Source: Lineus longissimus (lineage: Eukaryota > Nemertea > Pilidiophora > Heteronemertea > Lineidae). From it: a stretch of 64,000 bases of DNA. Shown here piece by piece: positions 1 to 9,057 of this stretch. The notes beneath the pieces are model-generated. The model searched no databases and was not told the DNA's origin. It saw only the letters and a list, made by a program, of their open reading frames with translations. The stretch's first letter is position 1, and every line of letters starts with the position of its first letter. The stretch lies in the NCBI RefSeq assembly GCF_910592395.1, contig NC_088312.1:2482001-2546000 (forward strand). Direction: 5' to 3'. The translations under genes were made by a program, and so were the position numbers.

Positions 1-44
1 TTCTTACTCAATTCATCATTGAAAGACATCAAATGACAACTTAC

Positions 45-227
45 TTTTGGGTTCAAACGATCGTGATCGGTTGTGCCTCCGTGACGATGATCCTCCACTT
101 ATCAGCATCAGCTCACGCTCAACCTCACTCAAGATGGACGAGGTCGAACTGGTATCGTCATCGAAGTGATTAGAATAACGATGCTTCCTTGATGGAGAAA
201 CATCATCGACATAGTAACTAGGAGAGG
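45..227 (-). CDS. Coiled-coil scaffold-like gene, exon 10 (gene continues off the left edge)
   Basis: 183 nt, phase 1 on both sides, acceptor TTTTTCAG, donor GTAAGT at 44. The protein begins with an Ala shared with exon 9, then SPSYYVDDVSPSRKHRYSNH and an acidic/Ser block (DDDTSSTSSILSEVERELML), and ends in RSRSFEPKSK. With this exon the open frame reaches 1297 codons. The C-terminus and 3' UTR lie outside the window. Confidence 0.8.
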
Positions 228-1628
228 CTGAAAAAGTGGTCAGGTTTACTGAATACATGAGGTAAACAAACTTGGAAAATTTCTGATAACTTCAGTTTTG
301 CTCATTTCAGATGTTGCTGACCCAATACTCACAGAAACTGCACCCCATTGCAAAAATGTTTGTACTTCGAAATTTTTTCATCACTAAGTCAGTTGAAAAT
401 TTTTCAAAATTTTAAAAATCAGATAAAATTTTGGGACTGCAGTTTTTGGTGATGTTGGTTCATTTTGAGGGAAAAAAACAGTGAAAAAAATTTTTGTACT
501 TCAAAATCAAAAAAAATTTGGGACAGCAGTTTTTGGTGATGTTGGTTCATTTTCAGCAAAAAAAAAGGTTAAAACTGCAGTATGTTTATCATGCAACAGT
601 TTACAATATCGAGTACAATGTAACAGTGATATGAGGAGGAGGCAGTGTGTGTATTAAAACATTGGTATGCTAGGTGATGTGCAGGTGCAACAGAAAATGT
701 CTCAAGTTGAGCTGCGGAGGGGAGTTTTTAAGCATGAAATACTGAATCTTTAATCGATTGTTTCAGGTTGGATTGGATGGCAATCATATGACATGTTGGA
801 AGGGAAGGAGGTCTTTTTTCTAGAAAGATCAAATTCAGCGGAATTGATCCAGTAACAACACATCGAAGTTACTCAAACCAATGATATTTGACAACAGAAT
901 CTGATGATGCAATTGGACCAATCCTCAGACTGGTTAGATCCACCACCTTCGAGTTACTATATGAATTGAATATACACGTAGTTAGATGTTGTTAAACTTT
1001 GCTGTTACCATGATGTATTGAATAATAAGTCACATCAATACATCGCGAAACCAGAAGGTTACAGGAGAAGGGAAGTTCAAGTCATGAGACAGTCATTTTC
1101 TAAATTAGAGAGTGCTACGTGGCATTCTCATGAGATAACACCAGATTTAGTCCTGGGATTTAGGGTTCAATTGTGGTTTCTATTTCTAAACTTAATTGTG
1201 CATAGAGTAGGACCATTCGTTTAGAACTACCGGTGTGCATTTGGGATTGTAATTTAATGACTGATAGATTAAAGTTGAAAGTTGAAAACCTTTTAGATAT
1301 GTGACCCGCCATGACAAAACAGGTCGCATGTCGCTCTGAGCTTGACAGGTTGAGACAGACTGGTTGTTCATTTCACCATTGTCTGCCTTTTGTAAAATCG
1401 GAGCATATCAATTTCTTCTATTATGTCCTGGTGTCATTTTAGGCTCATCTTCTGTGCGACATGCGACTCATTTTGTCGTGGTGGGTCACATATGTGTTTT
1501 GACAGTGCATTTGCGAAGATAAAATGCTTCCAAAGATTTCATGTTTTACAGTAGAAATAACCTGTTACATTTCCATAAGATGACAAAGAACTAAACGAAT
1601 GGTCCGTTTTCTCATTATGACCACACAC
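228..1628 (-). other. Intron 9 of the coiled-coil gene
   Basis: A 1401-base intron. It contains the MITE at 1297-1493. Around 421-560 a phrase containing GCAGTTTTTGGTGATGTTGG occurs twice about 100 bases apart in AT-rich sequence, a local duplication. Confidence 0.65.
1297..1493. mobile_element. MITE with ~37-bp terminal inverted repeats (in intron 9)
   Basis: The left end reads ATATGTGACCCGCCATGACA and the reverse complement of the right end reads ATATGTGACCCACCACGACA. The arms stay alignable through a shared GTCGCATGTCGC about 37 bases in, with about five mismatches. Length is 197 bp and there is no ORF. The AT-rich ends make the target duplication ambiguous (TA or ATAT). This is the structure of a non-autonomous DNA transposon; the superfamily cannot be assigned here. 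Confidence 0.75.
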
Positions 1629-1841
1629 CTTTGTGCCTGGAATTACTCGATGGTGACGACTTAAACCCATCCGACGGCCTTGGGGACTTAGACCGCGTTC
1701 GTCGCAGATATTGATCAGACAGTTCTACTTCATTATCAGATAATTCATTGTCTATATAATCTTTTGTATGCATGCTGGATGTCAGATAGGCCGTGGAATC
1801 GCTGCGGTCGGTCAGCATGGGGTTGTACTGTTCATGTTCGT
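1629..1841 (-). CDS. Coiled-coil scaffold-like gene, exon 9
   Basis: 213 nt, phase 1 on both sides, acceptor GTTACAG, donor GTGTGT (weaker). The translation starts with an Asp shared with exon 8, then EHEQYNPMLTDRSDSTAYL. An acidic part (DNELSDNEVELSDQ) is followed by a basic Ser/Pro part (RRTRSKSPRPSDGFKSSP). This is a tail region with no recognised domain. Confidence 0.78.
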
Positions 1842-2913
1842 CTGTAACGCCAAGGAAATGCGAGAGGGACATATTATAAAAACAACATTATTGGGATGAA
1901 GGTTTCGCCATCATACCCAAGTAAACCTAATATACTGGTTTAATTACTTCTTACAACATTCAGGCACTGGAGACAGGAGTTTTGAATTGAAGTAAAGAGT
2001 GTCTCATGTATAGTACCCCCAGGTATATGGCACGGCTTAACCCGCCGGCCATGAGGGAATTCCTTTATGGCCCAGTGGTTGGCGCGTTGGCCCCAGAGTG
2101 GAAGTTAAGCAACGTTGAGTGCGGTCAACCTTTGGATCGGTGACCGGCGCGTACAATACATCTCATTAGCCAAATGTGGCTGCCCCATTGAGGGTTGACA
2201 CTAAAACAACCAAACTTTACTTTTACATATCATTATTGTAATACTAGTGCTGGGATTTCAGTTAGTTAAAATCAATTCTACGTACACCACTTCCAATATG
2301 GTCCACTACAATCATTAGATCTACAAGGATTGCAGAGGTACCACAGAGCCGTATTAAGTATTTTGGTTTGGGGGGGGGGGGGCAGATGACCCAAATCTAC
2401 ATGAAGAACATGGTGTTATGGAGACATGGGGCACCCCCCTCCCCACTAAATATGGCCCTGTACCAGTAGATTAGCGTTCAAGGGTATGATGGTGAAAGGG
2501 AGAGAAGAAAACGATTAATCAAGCAGGATAGCTACTGCAAACAAAGTATATAACAACAACCATGCAGATGACGTGAAATGTTGGTGACATGAGCAGCAGG
2601 AAATATGACTTTAAGCAAATCTGGGGTTTTTCAGGCCGGGTATTTTTTCACATTTCAAAGCAAAATCAACCTCAATAAGTAGGAAGTTGAATTCGTAAGA
2701 AATCTTTTCATCAAAATTGCACATAGTTGGATATTGAAAAAGTTCCTTTGTTATAAGGACAGACAAAGATGTTACCACAACCATTGACATATAGAAGTAT
2801 ATTTGGGAGATGTTTGAAGTACATATTGAACTTTTGCCATAACCATAAAAGAATAGTTCCGATTACCACGTTATTATTCAATGGTTTTATCAATACAACT
2901 CTTGCAACCTTAC
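1842..2913 (-). other. Intron 8 of the coiled-coil gene
   Basis: A 1072-base intron holding the tRNA/5S-type SINE (about 2036-2215) and a run of 13 G at 2370-2382 (poly-C in the transcript). The rest is unremarkable. Confidence 0.65.
2036..2215 (+). mobile_element. SINE with tRNA-like A box and 5S rRNA-derived body
   Basis: A tRNA-type A box (TGGCCCAGTGGTTGG, 2068-2082) is followed by GGAAGTTAAGCA (2100-2111) and TTGGATCGGTGACC (2132-2145). These match the 5S rRNA internal control region (GGAAGCTAAGCA ... TTGGATGGGAGACC), and the spacing of 32 bases from GGAAG to TTGGAT is exactly that of 5S rRNA. The copy is too diverged to be a working 5S gene. It reads as a Pol III-derived retroposon in an intron, antisense to the host gene. 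The outer boundaries are approximate. Confidence 0.6.
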
Positions 2914-3072
2914 CATCGCAATCTTTCCGACAATACGTTTTGCCAATGCTGTGATCAGCCCGCATTGGCGGGGAGTATTTTGGCGTGATACTTTTGTGGT
3001 AGTCCTTGGTTGGCGGTGAGTATGTGTGCAAAGTGGAATAGTTTTTGGGTTCGTCTGTCGGGGACATCTGGT
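2914..3072 (-). CDS. Coiled-coil scaffold-like gene, exon 8 (YSPP motifs)
   Basis: 159 nt, phase 1 on both sides, acceptor CTACAG, donor GTAAGG. Two acceptors are possible 5 bases apart; only the upstream one (first base 3072) keeps the frame that reads DQMSPTDEPKNYSTLHTYSP. The other soon hits a stop. Two YSPP motifs (in TYSPPTKD and KYSPPMRA) suggest an SH3/WW ligand or proline-directed phosphorylation sites. The exon ends DCD, with the last Asp shared with exon 9. Confidence 0.75.
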
Positions 3073-3268
3073 CTGTAGAAGGGAGAGATAGCAGACGACA
3101 GTGAAAGCGTGATGAAGTGAAACATGATGAATATATGGTAAAACATGCGAGTCTATCAATTGATTTGATAACTAAAGTAAATAAATATAATGAATAAAAC
3201 TGAATCTAAACTTGGAATCTAGGCTCATATATTTAGATAAAATGAATTTCTATGACGACATTTCTTAC

Positions 3269-3385
3269 CTGATATTTTTGAAGAAGACCTTGGTGGCGAT
3301 GTGTGGCCCGAGTATCCGGGAACAAAGTCATCCAAACCGCCTCTATACCGTCCACTTGTGTCGTCATGACCACTTCTGTAGCCAC
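3269..3385 (-). CDS. Coiled-coil scaffold-like gene, exon 7 (Gly/Ser/Tyr-rich)
   Basis: 117 nt, phase 1 on both sides, acceptor CACAG, donor GTAAGA. It encodes about 39 residues starting GGYRSGHDDTSGRYRGGLDD and ending PPRSSSKIS, rich in Gly, Ser and Arg. It looks like a disordered tail segment and a possible cassette exon. The frame continues cleanly from exon 6 into exon 8. Confidence 0.78.
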
Positions 3386-3525
3386 CTGTGACGAGGAAAG
3401 AATGATTGAAATAGGACAGGTAATTGACAGGTGCTGTCAATTAGTCAATTAGATTCAGAAATAGGCCAATGCTAAGAAGATAAAGAGAAACTTATGAAAA
3501 TATATTCAATATAGATTTCACTCAC

Positions 3526-3769
3526 CTGAACCTGTCGTTGTATCATGAAATTTTGGTGACGGTGCACTACGGCGAAGTTTTCTAAGACTTTCATCACTCC
3601 TTTGCCGAAGATCACGCAACTCTTCCCGTAGGCGCATATTGTCTTCATTGACTTGCTGATTGCGATCACGGAGTGTGCGTACGTCTGACCTCATAGCTTG
3701 CATTTCGTCACGTCCCCTTGTGTCCGAATCGTTCAGTAGTTTGCTGTTACGTTCGTTCAGTCTCTCAAC
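3526..3769 (-). CDS. Coiled-coil scaffold-like gene, exon 6
   Basis: 244 nt, from a CTTCCAG acceptor to a GTGAGT donor, phase 0 in and 1 out. It starts VERLNERNSKLLNDSDTRG, contains a strong charged coiled coil (DVRTLRDRNQQVNEDNMRL and following) to about residue 1055, then shifts to Ser/Pro/Lys-rich sequence (RRSAPSPKFHDTTTGS). It marks the C-terminal end of the coiled-coil block. Confidence 0.85.
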
Positions 3770-3845
3770 CTGGAAGGAGGACAGTGTCTAAGGATCATCA
3801 CCAAGGGAGGTGTTACTGACTGGTAAATATGAATCTAACATCTAA

Positions 3846-3937
3846 TTGCCCCTGCTGATATTAGAAATAAGTATGGCAAAGGCAGATGAAGTTGCCCCTG
3901 CTGATATTAGAAATAAGTTCGGCAAAGGCAGATGAAG
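3846..3937. repeat. 46-bp direct duplication (intron 5)
   Basis: Two adjacent copies of a 46-base unit beginning TTGCCCCTGCTGATATTAG (starts 3846 and 3892), differing by two bases, in the 234-base intron between exons 5 and 6. A short GAT microsatellite follows at about 3943-3960. Confidence 0.85.
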
Positions 3938-4003
3938 TTGCCAATGATGATGATGATGATCTCCAATCTACACTTGGTGATAGTGATGATAGTTTAGCCT
4001 CAC

Positions 4004-4179
4004 CTGTTGTCTGAGATACTGATTCTCTGCCTGGATGTCCTCAACACTAACACCGCCTAGTGTCTGGAGATTCTCATTGTCTTGTACGAGTTCGTTAATT
4101 CGCCGTTCTGCCCGATTCAGCTCTGATGATGCCGACTCACTGGCTTCTTGTAAATCTTGGACTTGACTTTGAAGATCAG
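4004..4179 (-). CDS. Coiled-coil scaffold-like gene, exon 5
   Basis: 176 nt from a TTTCAG acceptor to a GTGAGG donor. The first two bases complete an Ala codon with the G of exon 4, then come 58 codons beginning DLQSQVQDLQEASESASSEL, rich in Leu, Gln and Glu with heptad spacing (residues about 934-992). A 39-bp minisatellite starts 11 bases before the first exon base (on the transcript), so the acceptor has a very short unique polypyrimidine region. Confidence 0.83.
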
Positions 4180-5798
4180 CTGAAATTTTCAATAAGGGAA
4201 TTAAGCTAATGGTGATGGCCTATCTTCTCAATAAGGGAATTAAGCTAATGGTGATGGCCTATCTTCTTAATAAGGGAATTAAGCTAATAGTGATGGCCTA
4301 TCTTCTCAATAAGGGAATTAAGCTAATGGTGATGGCCTATCTTCTCAATAAGGGAATTAAGCTAATGGTGATGGCCTATCTTCTCGCATCTCATTTTGCA
4401 GTAGTGGCGGATTGCAGTAGCGTTGTACTGTAGAGGGAATGTGTTAAAACTGTAGTTGCGGTGGTCTTTAGGCACCCTGCAACCAAGCAATTTAAATTAC
4501 TGTGACCTGGGATTATAACCGCATAAATTGGCATAACAGTACAGCAAAACATGCAGTTATATATATTTATGGTATGGTAGAGATTACAGAAGGTTTACAG
4601 TTTGGTATGGAGTCACAGCAGCTGCCAACAACAGAAATAGGCCGACTGCCAATGCCAGCATGTAACCAAATTCTTGTACCAAAACTTATGGAAAGATGCC
4701 ACAAAATACAACATAATCCACAAATTCATGAAGGACTACAACCGCCAGACTACTGGATATGCTTACCTGTCAAATATGAAATTCAGACAGCAAGCTGATC
4801 AATGATTCAGTTCTCGATTAAAATTGCACACCGAGTCTTCACACACTATCCGTATAAAATACAAAATCCATACACGACATACACTGCACAGATATTTCTA
4901 TTGTATTCACTCCCCTTTCGGCCATATTGTTTATGTGCAGTAACCAAGCAGTTCGAACAGTACTGACCTCATATGGCCAACAAAATAACCAAACTACCCT
5001 GGCATGTCTGTACCTGAGCTGAGAAGAATAGCTCACCAATATTGGTTTTATATGAGAACACAAACCATGTATGCTTTATACTTGGTCTATCAAGTGATCA
5101 GTTCCATAAATGTTTGCACATTTATGTGTAAAGTCTTTTGTCCAATATTAGCAGCTTAATTTCAAAGCCCGAGGCATTTTGCATTCAAGCGCTCGGCAAG
5201 TGCACTGGGCAATATGGTTCCATTAATGCCAGATCTTGATAGACCCAATCAACCATGAAACAGACTTTCCCTTGGAAGAATCTCATTATCATGCATAAAA
5301 TTAACGCATAGATATAGTCACATAGTACACCATGCCAAGTTCCACCAAATATGTTTTTTTCGTCAAATATGTTTTTGTGAGTTGTCAAAAGCTTGCCCAT
5401 GACCCAAAACATGCAAACGCAGACACACCAACATGCCATCAAGTTTCCTTTCAGAACGCTCTCATTCATCCCGCACTTTCAATAAGGAGTCCCGCTGCTC
5501 AAATTGGATCCACAACGTGATACAGAACTCTCAATGAAAATGAATCAAATGAAATTTCAGTAGCGCCAACCCTGCTGAGCTTTTCTAATGGGTGACAATG
5601 CATCACTCCTGTACATCCCAGGTGTGTTATGTCTATGCTGAGTCTATTAAGCTACTTATGTATGACAGGATTAAGTACTGTGCATTTAGAAGCAGACTGA
5701 ATATTCCAAAAGCGTTTTTAGTCTTCTACTTCTGAGTGAAGAAAGTGCAGTAAAACAAGCATTATTACTTAATGAATTGAGTTAAATCTCAGTCTCAC
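4180..5798 (-). other. Intron 4 of the coiled-coil gene
   Basis: A 1619-base intron from GTGAGA (5798) to TTTCAG (4180). Apart from the 39-bp minisatellite at its 3' end I see no element. The plus-strand ORF near 4502-4798 and the ORFs near 5185-5520 lack homology I recognise. Confidence 0.65.
4191..4385. repeat. 39-bp minisatellite, 5 copies, abutting the exon 5 acceptor
   Basis: Five copies of a 39-base unit (starts 4191, 4230, 4269, 4308, 4347) beginning AATAAGGGAATTAAGCTAAT, nearly identical. On the transcript the last copy ends 11 bases before exon 5. Each copy supplies a pyrimidine-rich, branch-point-like stretch. Since 39 is divisible by 3, it creates a spurious repeated plus-strand ORF. 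Confidence 0.9.
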
Positions 5799-5961
5799 CC
5801 AGTTTTTCCTTTAGAACTTCTGGGTTGTCAGGATCGTAGCAATCGATAGACACGCTGTCCCTGTTCCTCTGACCATTCAGATTCCTCTGGTTCCTCATCT
5901 TGTACAGCTCCGTGGCCAGGTTTTCTTTCTCTGCCAGCAGTCTGTTGTAACTGTCATCGCC
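5799..5961 (-). CDS. Coiled-coil scaffold-like gene, exon 4
   Basis: 163 nt from a CACAG acceptor to a GTGAGA donor, entering in phase 0 and leaving in phase 1. It is too short for a 60-codon cut-off but fits the gene exactly. The translation begins GDDSYNRLLAEKENLATELY, continues through a basic Asn/Gln/Arg-rich stretch and ends NPEVLKEKL. The first half continues the coiled coil; the stretch with SIDCYDPDNP is probably a break or loop in it. Confidence 0.8.
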
Positions 5962-6195
5962 CTGTGAAGTAGAATTTGGAACACGGTTTAAGCATTTGTA
6001 TTCTATTCTCCGATTGTGACTGAAACATTAAATCTAAGCTGTGAGTTCATTGCTGATTTAGTGAACTAGCATCGGGCAGAATTTTGATGAGACAGTAAAA
6101 ATCATCGGTGATTTTACTAAGATGACAAACAAATAAGTTGACAAGCCCAAACCTCGAAACTCTAGGACCACAGGCAAAAACACCTTGACATGTTT

Positions 6196-6279
6196 CACTT
6201 GGTGAAGCTCCTTTGCCCTTTAGATGGCTTAAACCATCACTTGGTGAAGCTCCTTTGCCCTTTAGATGGCTTAAACCAT
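6196..6279. repeat. 42-bp direct duplication (intron 3)
   Basis: Two identical tandem copies of a 42-base unit starting CACTTGGTGAAGCTCC (6196 and 6238), inside the 346-base intron just downstream of the exon 3 donor. The in-frame read-through ORF that includes it is an artefact. Confidence 0.88.
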
Positions 6280-6307
6280 CATGCTGCACAAAAAAAGAAG
6301 AACTTAC

Positions 6308-6481
6308 GTTGTGATTGACCTCCTGACGTCTCTCCATATCCCTCAGCTGGTTATTCAACATCCTATTCTCCGACCTCAGATCCGATACATCACTGTGGAG
6401 ACTCCGGATCTCAGACTCTTTATCATCGAGTGTATGTTTCTGCGATAATAGCGTTTCCTCCAACTCATGGTATCGCGAAGC
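6308..6481 (-). CDS. Coiled-coil scaffold-like gene, exon 3
   Basis: The 174-nt exon has phase 0 on both sides. The acceptor is CTGCAG with a pyrimidine tract upstream and the donor is GTAAGT. It encodes 58 residues (about 822-879) starting ASRYHELEETLLSQKHTLDD, with heptad spacing of Leu and many Glu, Lys, Arg and Asn: a classic coiled coil. Because it is symmetric it could be skipped without a frameshift. The phase agrees with exons 2 and 4. Confidence 0.85.
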
Positions 6482-7014
6482 CTGCAGAAAATAAACAGAC
6501 ACCAATGTTGATATCTTCAAATGAATTATAGTGTTTCTACTTTCCTCCAGCGATAGGGACAGTGAAGATATCAAAAGACCATTCGTCTTATTTTTGTTTT
6601 TTTTACACTTGGAATTTCATATCATTCTGTACAACACCACAATGACTGTATTACAACATTACAAAAGACAATAGTTAGGTTACTGTTCCAGAACATATTT
6701 GTTAGTCTGAAGAAAGCGAGAAAGCGAGAAATGGAGAGTCAAAGACTAGTAAAGTGTTAAAATACAAAAAGATACTGTGTTGAGACTACATTGTACGAGT
6801 ATACTCGCAATGACAGGTGTACCAGACTCGGTCATTAAGAGTATTCTCATCGCAACAAGTCAATTCTTTTGCAAAAGTTTGAACGGGGATCTGACCAGGT
6901 GTTCTGATCAGGTTCCCTCAATTTCAAGAAATTTAGGCCAAAGACAGACAAAATAAGACAGAAAAAGACAACGTCCACCACCACCACTGAAAATACGACG
7001 GTTGTCCTACATAC

Positions 7015-7814
7015 CCCTGAGTTATGTTCGAATGGATCATATGCTACGACAGGAGTCACAGTCCTCGATGAATTCCCTGACGACACTGGAGCAGCACGCA
7101 TTGTCCGTAATGGTGACATTATACTCGGTTGTGAGGTGTGGTGCATTTCAGGCGTCAAACTTCTATGATCAATCGGCGGAAATTGCTGTGTTGCTGACAG
7201 CATGCTGTTCGTACTGCTAGGGCGATCTGAGGTCCCCCAAACTGGTAGACTCGGCCGAACAGACATCAGTGTAGTTTTCCGCGAGTTCTCAAAATAGCTA
7301 TTGAGTTCTTGTTCACTTGATTTCGAATAGTTACTCAGCCTGCTGTCCGTTTTGGTATCACTGAAATTGCTCCGACGACTTGGTGGACGGTTATACGAAC
7401 TGGTACTCAATCGATCAGCATCTTGGCTTAGACTAATACCTTTGCTACTAGCATGAAGCATACCATCACTCTGGCCTCTAAAACTACTTTTTAATCTACT
7501 AGTGCTAGTGACACTCATTGTGCTATATCCTACCTCCTCGTACTTTCCATTGACATGCTGTGACATACTCCGTTCTGAACTATCCGACTCGTTGCCACTC
7601 ATGCGCATTTGTTTCTGCACGAGGTCTTTGTAACGTCCCGATAATTTGATACTGCCACTCCCTGCGCTGTGGGTCATTTCGTCATCCCGGCTCTCATCCA
7701 GGTCCTCCATGCTGATGTTGCTGTGTGCAGAACTGATAGAGAGGCTGGAGGCCTTCGCTTGGATGCTGTCCGCGATGTTTTCTATGCACTCTGGCTCAGG
7801 GGTAACGTCAAATT
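7015..7814 (-). CDS. Coiled-coil scaffold-like gene, exon 2 (Ser-rich linker)
   Basis: The 800-nt exon follows an acceptor ending in TTTCAG and ends GGG before GTATGT. The first two bases complete the Glu codon begun in exon 1 (G+AA), then FDVTPEPECIENIADSIQ follows in frame; the end is phase 0. It encodes residues about 555-821, very rich in Ser, Thr and Arg (runs such as SRLSNYSKSSEQEL and RPPSRRSNFSD), typical of a disordered, phosphorylated linker. No globular domain is recognised. Read-through beyond the donor gives a Val-rich hydrophobic stretch unlike the rest, which supports splicing at this site. Confidence 0.85.
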
Positions 7815-9057
7815 CTGAAAGTAAAGACAATGCAACAATCCATTAAGAAAACCGAAGCAGACTTAGCCAGTGTCTCAGAGATTTTGCACTTTGCAATGAT
7901 TGTCTGCAATCTCAGCCATGTTGACCGCTCAGCATGAAAAAAAAGTACATCTTCCTGCTACAAATTCGAATCCAGCAATCGCAATTCAAAGAGAAAAGCT
8001 GTAGTTGTAAAGAAAACGTATTAGTTCGAATGCCAAAATCACAAAGATGCACACAGTAAGAGACCCACCAGCCAAAATTAGATAAAACTCTCAACTTCCC
8101 TGTTGAACGATAGCAAATAGTGACCATTTAATGGACAGCTAAACCTCCCAAGTGCATGTAAAGAATTTAATTAACCAGCCAGTTTATCGCTTCAAGTCCA
8201 ACAACATTGTACCAAGACCCTGCGGGACAACAGGTGAATGCGTCCAATCAGATTACTTCAAAAGGCTAACACTAGAACCAGGCGCTAATGGGAAGGTTAG
8301 GAGTACATAAACATGTTATAGCTACAATGTGTTTGCAAAACAAATCAGGTAATGAGGGGTCAATAAAAAGCTCTCTGTTTCTTTAAGACCACTAGTTTGA
8401 GAGGATCAAATGATATTTTTTTGTTGAAATTATTTCCAGGTTGTGGACTGAAGTTTATTCCGCAAACAATCTGATGGCCTGGATAGCTCACTCCATCATC
8501 ATATGGACATAAAAACAAGAACACGTTTACTTTGTCGAGCAGAAGAATTCAATCCCTTTGTCTGAGTCAGAAATCGTGAGATCAGACAAAGGAGAAATAT
8601 AGTCCACAAATAAATCACAGCTGTAAACCATTATTTTCTATGAAAGTATGACAAAATCATCCACATGTATAGACAGGCTTCACTTTTACAGTGATTTAAT
8701 GACATTATTTGAGATTAAAGTATTGACAAAGGATTAGCTGGCCCAACCCTGGTTAGTCGAAAAGCCAGCATGTCCACGAGGCCAACTTGCCAAATAAGTG
8801 TCTTACGATTGGTTTTGTTACATAATATGTAAATAGTCTGGTTAAATGAAAATCAGTGCTTTATGGCTTAGTTTTGATATCAAGAATGTCAGAGCAGACA
8901 TATCATGAGGGTCCTGAAGTCTTAGGCCTCTTGAAAGCAATATTTGAGGCGAGAGGAGACACAACTTTATGAACCTTAAACATATAAATGCCCTTGTGGG
9001 TATCTACTATGGATGGCTCCATGTTACTTATGACATAAGCTGTACGCTACAACTTAC
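7815..9057 (-). other. Intron 1 of the coiled-coil gene
   Basis: GTAAGT...TTTCAG intron of 1243 bases. No repeat or reading frame in it looks coding. Small ORFs near 7912-8127 are antisense or intronic shadows. Confidence 0.7.

Noticed and set aside
2100-2145. Functional 5S rRNA gene
   Set aside because: Only the internal control region is recognisable; the rest is too diverged and joined to a tRNA-like A box.
4209-4433. Plus-strand ORF with a 13-residue repeat (MVMAYLLNKGIKL)
   Set aside because: It is a by-product of the 39-bp minisatellite in an intron of the minus-strand gene.
6047-6300. Minus-strand extension with a duplicated DGLSHLKGKGASPS sequence
   Set aside because: It lies beyond the good donor of exon 3 and comes from the 42-bp intronic duplication.
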